Source of the DNA: Priapulus caudatus
Taxonomy: Eukaryota > Priapulida > Priapulimorpha > Priapulimorphida > Priapulidae
NCBI RefSeq assembly: GCF_000485595.1
Contig: NW_014577352.1
Span: 126,059 to 147,048 of the forward strand
DNA: 20,990 bases
Reading direction: 5' to 3'
Shown here: positions 1 through 10,400 of the stretch, piece after piece
Numbering within the stretch: the stretch's first letter is position 1
Layout: every line of letters begins with the position of its first letter
Program-made: the position numbers and the translations under genes
The notes under the pieces: model-generated
What the model saw: the letters and a program-made list of their open reading frames with translations, nothing else
The model's database searches: none
Told to the model about the DNA's origin: nothing

Positions 1-149
1 CCGCCGGCCCTGAAAATGGAGCGACCTAAGGTGAAATTCTTGCAAATTTTGCAAAACTACAAATTTTTTTTTTGCTTGGGGGGGCTTGGGGGAGGTTCGT
101 TCGAACCCCCCGAACCTGCCTACGGCCTACGGCTGGCTACGGGCCTGCA

Positions 150-212
150 CACGCATACAATGATACATACACACACGCGCACACACATGCACGCACGCAC
201 ACACTTGTACAC
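150..212. repeat. CA-type microsatellite
   Basis: An imperfect run of CA/CG/CATA dinucleotides (ACACACACGCGCACACAC and similar). The open frames across it are low-complexity His/Thr strings and are not genes. Confidence 0.85.
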
Positions 213-1182
213 AATTATGAGAAAGATATGTTTATTTATCATACCAGCAGTCAACGAAGAGTTAATAAATTAATGTCATTATCGCTTGAATCATGCATCC
301 TTTAATCACATCTTTTTATCAATCTCTTTTAACTTGAGGTGTAAAATGCAAAAATTAAACCACAAAAATACAGGAATAATCGTTATTGTATTTATTCTTT
401 ACCAATAACAGCTTTCTGCTGTAGGAGTTTATTGTGGTTATCAAATTGTGTGCCAACAACATTTTCATCATACCGAAATTGTGCACCCAAATTTGCAAGA
501 TGCATTTTTGTGTCCATAATAATATCAAATACAACAATCAAATTAATGTAGCAATTCACCAAGTAATTATGCAATTACAGCATGCAGATAATCTATATCC
601 AGTTTACCTGCGTGTGCTCTATTTAGAAGCTTGCAGTTTACTGCATTAGTTATTGAAATGTTAAGACACTTTCACAGATCTATATCCTTAAACTTAACAC
701 AAGATATCCTTATATATGCTTATCCAAAATGGTTTTAGAATGACATACGACATATTGATCACACAAACATATAGTATCAACTGCAAGAGAAATTATTTTT
801 ATCACATTGTTTGCAATGATAGGTTTAAAATCCCAGTTTTAAATGGTTATTTACCATTCTAATAACATTTTTCGCCATTTAAAAAACTGTTTTCAAGAAC
901 ATACAATTGTTGGGCTTTAAATCATCTTGGTCAATTTCTAGCTCTGTCTGCAATGGCATCTCTGCCCATGGAATGTGTGCTTATAGCACGTGCATATAAA
1001 TGGGTACGATGTAGTAGCAAACATGAGACTATAGACATCATTCACTGACATAACATCCACACATATTAACATATATAGATGCCTCCACCAGGTGCTTACT
1101 GACGTGAAATGATTACGTAAAATATATCACAAACTTCAACAACATAATAGTGTGTCATATAATGAGCGTATTAAGTATACTT

Positions 1183-1219
1183 AGTATTAAGTATACTTAT
1201 AATAAGTATACTTAATACT
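1183..1219. repeat. Perfect AT-rich hairpin, 18-bp arms, 1-nt loop
   Basis: AGTATTAAGTATACTTAT (1183-1200), A (1201), then its exact reverse complement (1202-1219). Each arm contains a further palindrome, AAGTATACTT, which also occurs once more just upstream (1173-1182). The hairpin lies 88 bp past the CBS stop codon, so it would fall in the 3' UTR of the transcript. Confidence 0.95.
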
Positions 1220-1306
1220 AATATGCTCTTGGTCATAGCTATCAACACATGCAGATATGCAACCATATAGGGTGTGACAGAACTCCTGAAAGTTCTTCAT
1301 AGCAGG

Positions 1307-1413
1307 TTATGCGGGAGAAGGTGGTGTTTGCTTTGCGAGAAAGTTAAGGAAGTCTATGCTTGTCACAACACCAATTATCACAGTCTTTGTCATGGAATCT
1401 TCGTTTGTTCTAT
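1307..1413 (-). CDS. CBS: CBS last coding exon with stop codon
   Basis: After TTTCAG the exon completes a Tyr codon, then reads [34 protein letters not shown] and TAA (stop at 1309-1307). It matches the VFGVVTAIDLLNFVAAQ end of animal CBS. The tail after FLNFLAKQ is short and proline-rich, and the length is normal for the family. On the minus strand, exact AATAAA signals lie downstream at 396-391 and 236-231, so the 3' UTR could be about 0.9 kb or longer. Confidence 0.95.
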
Positions 1414-4400
1414 CTGAAATGTATAAAGTGACGCATCATTATACCACAACTGTAAGCAATAACTTGCACGTCATTTTCAATTTGATGGTGACAGAAACGG
1501 TGTTGGGAGAAAATAGAATTATAAAGGCCGTCTTCCATTCATTTACGTTATCATCGAATAGTATTAATACTCACATTGTTTCTGTTCATGCAATACAACA
1601 GCAAAATGATCGGTGTTGAGGATTTGTGATAGCTTCCCAAGTGTTGTCTCCAGTGTAATCTATGAATATATACAAATACATCTTATAGTGCTGCCATCTA
1701 TGCACTGTATTATATTAACACAAACATATATATCTATCAGGAGTAGATAATAGGGAAGGCGTGTGACTTCAATAAACAAGGGAAATTCGTCATTTACTAG
1801 CCTTAGAATAGTTATACCTACGATTTACTACGCGTAACTCAACCAACTTGAGCTCAAGTCGTACACAGTACATTCGCCTAGCATCGTGTGAAATCGTTTC
1901 CTTGTATACACCCGCAATCCGGAGATACAGACTAAAACGTACGACACGATTTTCCATTATGTTGCCAGCAAACTAAATGTGTAAACCGCCTAACTCAAAA
2001 CAAAAGGCAGCTACTAACAACTCTTGCACCCTCGGCGATGCGGTGTGGCTCGCTGAGCTAATCTTTGACCTATTTACAGCTGCCTTTTGTTTCGAGTTAG
2101 GCGGTTTATACATTCAGTTTGCTGGCAACATAATGGAAAATCGTGTCGTACGTTTTAGTCTGTATCTCCGGATTGCTGGTGTATACGAGGAAACGATTTC
2201 ACACCATGCTAGGCCAATGTACTGTGTACGATTTGAGCTCAAGTTGGTTGAGTTCAAATGAATGATAATGATATGATCATATGATAAAAATATATCAGAT
2301 TGTTCATACGAAAGATTACTGTACGAATACAGGACCTCCACATACACTCCAAATGCTCATGGGGCCCATGCATGATTTCCTAGCATTATGCTTCTACCAT
2401 AATACTTCTAACTCAACAGGCCACACAGCTAAGAAACATCATTCAAATGCACAATCCTTGCAATGCTTACAGTCTTGAATTGGTTGTACAGAATCTGTGA
2501 TACGGGCGTCTGTTTCTTAACCCTGTCAGCAAGTACGGCTGCCATGAGACTCCCGAGTGTTACCATGCCATCGATACACCTGCAACATGCACAGACTCAC
2601 ATGAAATGCATCCATCCAAAGTACAGCGGTACGTATATGCTAATAACTACCTATGTTGCACATACTGTATACGCTGTATATTTTGCGGTGGTTTAATTTT
2701 CGCGAATTTCGCGAACGCATTCCCGACCGCGAAAATAACAACACGCGAATAATTCATACCGAATAATACCGAATAATTCATAATTCACCGACCGCGAAAT
2801 TAACCACTCGCGAAATTGTCCGTCAAGTCTGAAATCGCGAAAATATCTGTACGCGAAAAATATGGCTTATTCAGTAATCATATATGTTTTTCACATAAAT
2901 ATTACCCCTGTTCGTCGACCACAGGCAGTTGGTCGTATCCCTCCGTGTTCATGATCTCGATCGCGTCCTCGACTGTCATGCTCGGCACGACGGTGAGGGG
3001 CGCGTTCAGGTTGAGTGCAGACACACGCTCCTTCCACCACCACTCCGACGCCGCCTTGTGGTCCTTCGCAAGAAAGTCTCGCTCCTCCATCCAGCTGTCG
3101 CTGAGAAACCTTGTCCTGTGGAAATAAAAAAATAACAATAAAAAACCATATATATATATATCTATACTATAAAAGGGAAGAGCCCATTTTTTGTTAGCTA
3201 TGTTCTCTGAATCTGCTCGCATGATTTGAAATTGCTTGACTGTAAACGATGCATTACCACTCATAGAGTAATATTGGCGCACTTTTGCAATGATGAAAAC
3301 AGGATCAAGTTGAATTTGAAGCCGTTTTATTTAACACTGGTGTACCGATACCATACCGCTGTATCGATCGACGTCACTACTCACTACCATTAACCAATGT
3401 AGTACGCGTCGTTGCCCGCTGCCGCTGTGGCGCAGTGGTAGCACGCTTGCCTAATAGGTTAGGGGTCGGGAGTTCGAAACTCGACAGCCGCGGAAATTAA
3501 AAAATATATATTTCTTGCCAGGTGCGCAACTTCTTTCTTTCATCCTAAATAGATGCATATTTAAAATAGATTTAATTTAAAATGTATACTATAAAAGGGA
3601 AACAGCGAATTTTTATTAGCCAAGTTATTTTTAAGTTAAGGAATTCCCCTGGGATATCCCAAAATCCATAATGAGGCTCTTCATGACAATGTGCTCACCA
3701 CATCTTCACGTTCGGTTGAGTTTGACGCCAAAAACTTTGTAGCTGAGTTAATACAAGTTAATATACCTTTATCTCCTGCACTTAAGCTAGGTTTTCCAAA
3801 ATATCAATATGCCTGTTTCTTGAATAACAATCATAGTTCGTAGGCCTACACAAACACAGTGACCATGTTTCCCCAGTCAATAAATGGCATTATTCCTGCC
3901 GATTGTCACCAATTCCTTCATCAATTATGTATTGTTGGCAAAACATGTTAAACCCCCAGACAGCCCCACAGACAGTAATTATCAACTGCTGACAAGAAAG
4001 CTCCTGAAATTATTAACTGCTGACCAAACAAACTACTGATATTGGGGATTTCAATTCTAATATCAATTCTTACAAACTGCTGATATAATTCGATATTAGG
4101 CATAAAATAAAATAAATGTCTGTTTACGGTTCCAACTCAATTTTTTTAAAGGGTAGGTCGATAGGTAAAAAAACATTTTTTGACTTTAAAAATTTCTTTT
4201 AAAGTCAAAAACACCAAAACTATCATTCAGTGTGTTCATTTTCTAGAACTTTAAACCCCGATGCATATTTTGATGGAAAAATGATAGAAAAATATTGTTT
4301 AGGAACACTAATTTCTATTTCTCGACTTTATTTATAATCTTGCCCTAAAATAAATCAATTTAATATTCTTTTTACAACAATGCTAATAACAAAATTTGAG

Positions 4401-7400
4401 TCGGCACTTTTTTGGAAGGGTCTGTCAGATTCGACTCTAACTGTGAACGTAGCTGTCCATTTCCCTGTGGATTTTTTGAATTCCCTTAATACCGCAGGCT
4501 TACCACCACACAAACTTACTCTTAAACTTGGTTCCCCCATCATTGTCCTCAGATCTTTAGACCCACCCAACATCACCAGTGGAACACGTTGTCGAGTCAC
4601 AGCCTGCCATGCCAACGTCATAGACGTCGTCATCCTACATTGACCAGCAACTGGCAAAACCGTATTCATACCACGCATACCACTCATTCCTTGAACATCA
4701 GATCTTCCATTTCAATTTAAAAAACTGCAATTCCCTATCCGCCTTTGCTATGCTATGACAATAAACAAAGCCCAGGGACAGACTTTAACTACCATAGGCT
4801 TGGACCTGACCACACCTGTCTTCTCCCATGCATGGCATGCTCTATGTTGCCCTCTCACAAGTAGGCAAACCCATGGCGATGTTCATTCACACACAGGACA
4901 GGAAGACCAAAAACATAGTTTACAAAGAAGCCCTTGATCCTTAGGTGAGCTACAACACTAATACAATCATTCATGAATTCCCACCATCCGAAGGATCAGT
5001 TTCAGTTACTCATGTCCCAGACAGTCAGGCAATTACATGAAACTAAAAAGGACGTTCGCGATAAAATCTCCACCCCCGAACACCATATCCAAACTGCTGA
5101 CAAACAACTCATAGAAACTATCACTGAAAACTAAATCTAAATATTCAAGAATGCCTCTGCAATGGTACTACACTCAAAATCCAGACTTCACAAACATGTA
5201 CTTGATGCTGAAATACTCACCGGCCCTCGCAGTGGACAAAGAACATTAATACCCAGGATAATATTAGCTCCATCCGATGTCACGCTATCATTTACACTTC
5301 CACGCCGCCAGTTCCCTATTCGCTTGGCTTACTGCATCACCATCAATAAAGCGCAAAATTAAGGTCAAACTTTCAAGAAGCTGGGGATTTTCCTCCCAAA
5401 ACCCGTCTTCTCTCATGGCCAACTTTACGTTGACTTCTTACGTGCTAAATCTTTTGCTAAGATAAAGCTTCAACTGGAAACTACTCACAACCAAACTCAA
5501 GGGAAATCAGACTCTCTTTTCTACACTACCAACGTTGCATACCATGAAGTTCTGTAATTTAGTGTCCATCACCTGTAAATCTCATCAAATAAACTTTTCT
5601 ATTCTATTTTACTTCTTCAAAGTACTTCTTCTCAGCTAAACCATGCATCTCTACATTCACAGCATATGCCCGCACCCGTGAGCATCACTACCGTAGACTT
5701 TCACTACCATAGCCTAGGCTTGGGCCTGACCACACCTGTCTTCTTCCATGGCATGCTCTATATGTTGCCCTCTCACAAGTAGGCGAACCCAGGGCGATAT
5801 TCATCCACACACAGCACACGAAGACCAAAAACATACTTTACAAAGAAGCCCTTGATCCTTAGATCAGCTACAACACTAATACACTCATTCATGAATTCCC
5901 ACCATCCGAAGGACGGGTACTTTGCTAGTATATATACATATATACATATAAATATAATATATAAATATAAATATAAAAAACCACTTTCCAGCAAGCTCTC
6001 TAGCTTTCTACATTCACATTATGATTAATTATATTTATGAGACGTGTGTAATTGCCGCACTTATTATCCTACAAAATTAACAATCACACAAACCACGATG
6101 CAGTAAAACAATCAAACATCCAACCCACCTTGCAGCAAAATTAGCTAACATGTGGCCCCTAGATATTGGGTTGATGAAGCAAATGGTGTTTGATTAAATG
6201 ATCAAATAAAAAAAACACATGTAATACAAAGTTCCCATTACGCAGAGCTACAGTTTCTTACATGTAGTTTCTCAGGGAGTCAGGCAGAATGACAACGCAG
6301 TTTTGTCCCTCCTTTAATTCTTTTGCTGCCTTCACTGCAGTGGACATCGCTGTACCACTGCTGCCTCCTGTAAATGTAACATTATATGATACAAATAGTA
6401 AGAGCACAATATTTCCTGCACAGTAATAGCAATACTCACAGACTTTGTTTTATTGACAGAACACATACCACAAATGCAATCACGAAGATACATTATAACA
6501 AAGAGAACAAAAGATCAAAGTTTGATTAAAGTTAACCAAATTAGTCTGTAAGAAGTCAAACATATCGTAAAACATGATAACGATCAAGCTCACACACCAC
6601 AAAGTAATCCTTCTTCCCGTAGCAATCTCCTAGCCATGATGAATGTCTCCTTATCCTCAGACTTATACCATTTGTCCACACTCTGCAAACAGTCAACATT
6701 GCCGGACAGCATAAGAAAATGCAAGTACATGCATGCTTTATGTATAAGATTCTATAAAAGTTTTATATGTTATCGAGCCTAGAGTAATACTTACACTTCT
6801 GTCCAATACAGTAGGAACAAAATCATAGCCAATGCCTTCCACTTCATAGTACGATATGTTAGTCACGTTAAGCTCACTTGGAGCAGCCAGGGTCGAACCA
6901 TATGGGTCAACACCTATAATCTAAAACCAAATAATTGTAAACATTCAGTAACACCATATCAAAACATACATTATGCAAGAAATAGGTTACATCAACATGC
7001 AAATCTCCAACGTAGCTGTAGCACAATAGCACACACACCAGCTGAGATATTAGGTGTGGCTGGAAAGTAAATTTGCTGAGTCATACACACATGCATTGCA
7101 TGAGTGGTAAAAAATATAGCGCTATTGCAATTTTACCTGACAATTTGGGCATTTTTCCTTGATCTTCCTACTAATTCCAGTGATCGTACCACCTGTTCCT
7201 GCTCCTGCTACCAACATGTCCACCTTCCCTATAAAGCAACAGGCCATTAGCATACACCGACACAGAGATGAGCAAAAAATAATACACGAATAAACAAAAT
7301 ATGTAGAAGGTCATGGTAATGTATGCACATACACCCATATTACAAGGGTGCCTGTGGGTACTGATTACAAACATCTACATCCACCATATACCCACAGATC

Positions 7401-10400
7401 ATGCCATACCAGTACACACCATTCAGCACACCAGTACACACCATACGCCAACAGATATTCACACACTTACTCATACAATTATGTTAATTGATAATGCAAA
7501 TGAAAGTAATGGGAATTCAGGATAACATCTAAACATAAATAATGCAAGAAACCCCCCACGTGATCTATATAATATTATTGCAATTTCTTAATAACCAATC
7601 CCAGTCAGTGATCACAAGAGCATAGGAAGAGAGCATGTAGTATTTGTTCTCCACCTTGCCCTTCCTCTACATCTGAGGCAATCTCACCTCCACATTGTTC
7701 CAGTATCTCCTCTGCAGTCGTATCATAATGCGCAACAGGGTTGTATGGATTACGATACTGTAAAACAGAAACGATGCGTTTATTATGCGATTGCTAGTGT
7801 GGGTAAAAGACACACCTAGCTTACTCCACCAATAAAAGTACATTGTTCTTGCTTTGCACCTGCTTCTGTTTGTTAATTTATATAATATCAAGAATCCAAA
7901 AATGATGTAACTTTGATACCTAATTCTCCTATCAATATCTATATTATCAGTTATTATCAGTTATATATCTAACTTATATTCTCAGTTCTATTATATTTCT
8001 GTAGAATGTGTAGCGAGTAGAATACGCATGGAGCGACGTGTGTTTACGACATGTAAACCGTGTCTACGTCAGAGCCCACCTGGGGGGTTAATGAAGCTGG
8101 CGAAACCGTTTAGGTGCGACACGAAATGAGGAAAGATAATAAAAAGACACTTGTAATACCGTCGAAAGACAGATAAATAAATATATAGGAATAAGATATT
8201 GTTCCAGTATGGCATACAGGCCAGCTGTGTAAATATAACGCTGGACTAGACAGTAGCAGAAATAGCCAATTACAGACAGTAACGTAGTGCGGACTGACCA
8301 TAAAAAATAGGTCTAGGCGTGTCTACCTACGTGAGTATATAACCGTTCGACTAGAGAGAGAGAGATCGGAAAGAGAATCAGAGACATTGATTGCAATTAA
8401 GACGAGATTGGTCAGAGCCGGCTACTTTCAGCTATAACCTCGTAAGTTATGTGATGTGACTCGCGCACCTCGCCTGTACGCATTCGCCCCGTTATGGGAG
8501 GATGCATAATTAAGTCTGTACCATTAAAGAGATGGATACGTACATCATAGTTCGTTATGTTCTTTATTACTTGCCTTTAAATAGACGCTAGCAATGGTGT
8601 AATACACACACTCACGCGTAACCACTATTACGATCACGGGTAGAAACAGACTTCCTTATACACTTGTCACAAAGTCACAAAGTCACACCGTGGGAAACGT
8701 GTCACCGTGTCGCGGTTCTACGATCCCTAGGTCCGATGAATTATCAAGGACACGACTGGCTAGGGAGCTTATAAGAAGACGGCCCTGCCACACCCGGGGC
8801 GAGCTTGGCCATCCTTTAGACTAATCCTCACGTAGCATTATATCCGTACTCTATTCGATCTGTATCACTGTCGTAATGGCTGAGAATAAACGTCCGTGTG
8901 GTATGTTCCATCAAGTGGTTTGTCTCGTATCTCCTGCCACTCCCACGATATGAAGCAAAGCTCCGTTACAAATGTATTCCACAAGTGTTGTTGCAACCAT
9001 GCTGTAGTTACAAGTAAATGCACTTGAACCATTAGGTACTGCCATAGCATTAACACAAGAGCCGCAGAGCGTCTGGGCTCATCTGAGGTCTGTTGCTACG
9101 GTTATAAACTCAAAATTTCAGTCGTGCGTAGTGACACCTTTGTTAGGCGCAGATATGCAGATACGCAGTTGCGTACACCTCATTTCAGCAAACATTTTTT
9201 TATTGCAGAGAGAAAGAGCGAGAGAGAGGGGGGCGAAAGAGAGAAAGAGAAAGTGAGAGAGAGCGGCGAGAGGAGAGAGAGGGAGAGGGGGGATTATACA
9301 GTACTTACGGTTCCACTTGCTTTCACACAGAACGGAAACACAGCAAGCGGTTTATTAACCTTTGGCAAAGGCAAGATACGGTAACCGTTGAGTACCTAAT
9401 TGTTAAGAGTTACAGATCAACGTAATCATATGATATAGATGTAGACAAGTGCCGCAGTGCGACAGGGCTCATCTGGTGTCTGGTGTTCTGCTGATAAATT
9501 CCTTTGTGCATAGCAAGACGTCTTATACATAAGTCTTCTTTATTCTTGTTTGACTTTCGTAGCCAATTCGAACAAATATATCAGCTACACTTTCGCACCC
9601 ACCTAATCTCTATGCATTGCAGACACATGTGCATTGCAGGTTGGCAGGCAACAATTATGATTAGAAGCGTGCCAGCCATGGGCTGCCCCGTGTTTTTGCC
9701 TACCCACGCAAGCATTCACTGATTCAGCCTTCAGGGTGCTATAGACAGACTGCTTTAGAAAATAATATGATTTAAGGAGCGTAAACCTTGTTCAACAAAC
9801 ATTTGCCTTTGCAATTCAACTGTGAAACTGTAGCCTCACATTCACACAGGTATGGGCTCTAATAATAGCAAAAGCAGTTCAGTCCTTTGTTAACAGTCAA
9901 CAAAACAATGTTTAACCCTCCTCTTGAGGGTCAAAAGGTTATCCGACACTTACTCTTCGCATGTCAGCGAAAAGTACATTTCACGGTCCTTTCAATAAAG
10001 CCATAAAAATGGTAGGTCACCGCTAAAACAAAAAAGTTTTCCAATCGCTCTGTCAGATCATGTCCTCAGAAAATGTCTAAAATCTGTCCTGTGCCCCATT
10101 GACCTTTGACCTGTAACCTCCAATTTCAGCACAGTGATGGCTTTTCCTACCATGATGCTATATACCGACTATCACGAGCCTAGGTCGAGCCGTTTAGATT
10201 TGTGCCACAAGTCTGCATTTCCTCCCTATACCTTAAGTTAACGGATGGGGAAAGTTCCCCCCTTCTTTTACACCCCTTGACTTTTGACCTTTGACCCCCC
10301 ATGCTGTCGACATTCCCAAATCTGTTTTTCGCGATTATCCCCCATGTTCCCGATATCGTCAACGTTACGTCGAGGCGCGGTTAAGATTTGGCCAACTGTT

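Larger units (their letters stand above)
1..1306. other. 3' flank / probable 3' UTR of CBS, no other gene seen
   Basis: AT-rich sequence with no convincing coding region. Positions 60-140 hold a G-rich then C-rich stretch with a small palindrome (GGTTCG/CGAACC near 97-110), followed by a CA-type microsatellite and the hairpin at 1183-1219. AATAAA occurs on the minus strand at 396-391 and 236-231 as candidate polyadenylation signals for CBS. Confidence 0.6.
3161..5928 (+). mobile_element. Helitron (decayed) inserted in the CBS intron
   Basis: Helitrons are rolling-circle transposons that begin with TC, end with a short hairpin followed by CTRR, and insert between A and T. Here the 5' end reads A|TCTATACTATAAAAGGGAAG at 3161, a very common Helitron head. 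The 3' end carries CCATCC-GAA-GGACGG (hairpin with one mismatch, 5903-5917), eight bases, then CTAG|T at 5925-5928. Inside are broken plus-strand fragments of the PIF1-like Helitron helicase. No Rep (HUH) domain is visible, so it is not autonomous. The inverted-repeat homology of the right arm begins immediately beyond its 3' end. A second head-like sequence at 3585 and a duplicated 3' segment suggest a composite. Confidence 0.82.

Noticed and set aside
1977-2347. Two overlapping open frames on opposite strands
   Set aside because: Both lie in the palindromic element, where self-complementarity gives matching frames on both strands. No protein similarity.
4355-4687. 110-codon minus-strand frame
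   Set aside because: Antisense shadow of Helitron helicase fragment 1 on the plus strand.
7400-7450. CCAGTACACACCAT short repeats in an intron, considered as a CRISPR-like or regulatory array
   Set aside because: Only two imperfect units in a eukaryotic intron; simple low-complexity sequence.
9124-9384. 86-codon frame rich in Glu/Arg/Lys
   Set aside because: Translation of the GA microsatellite; low complexity.
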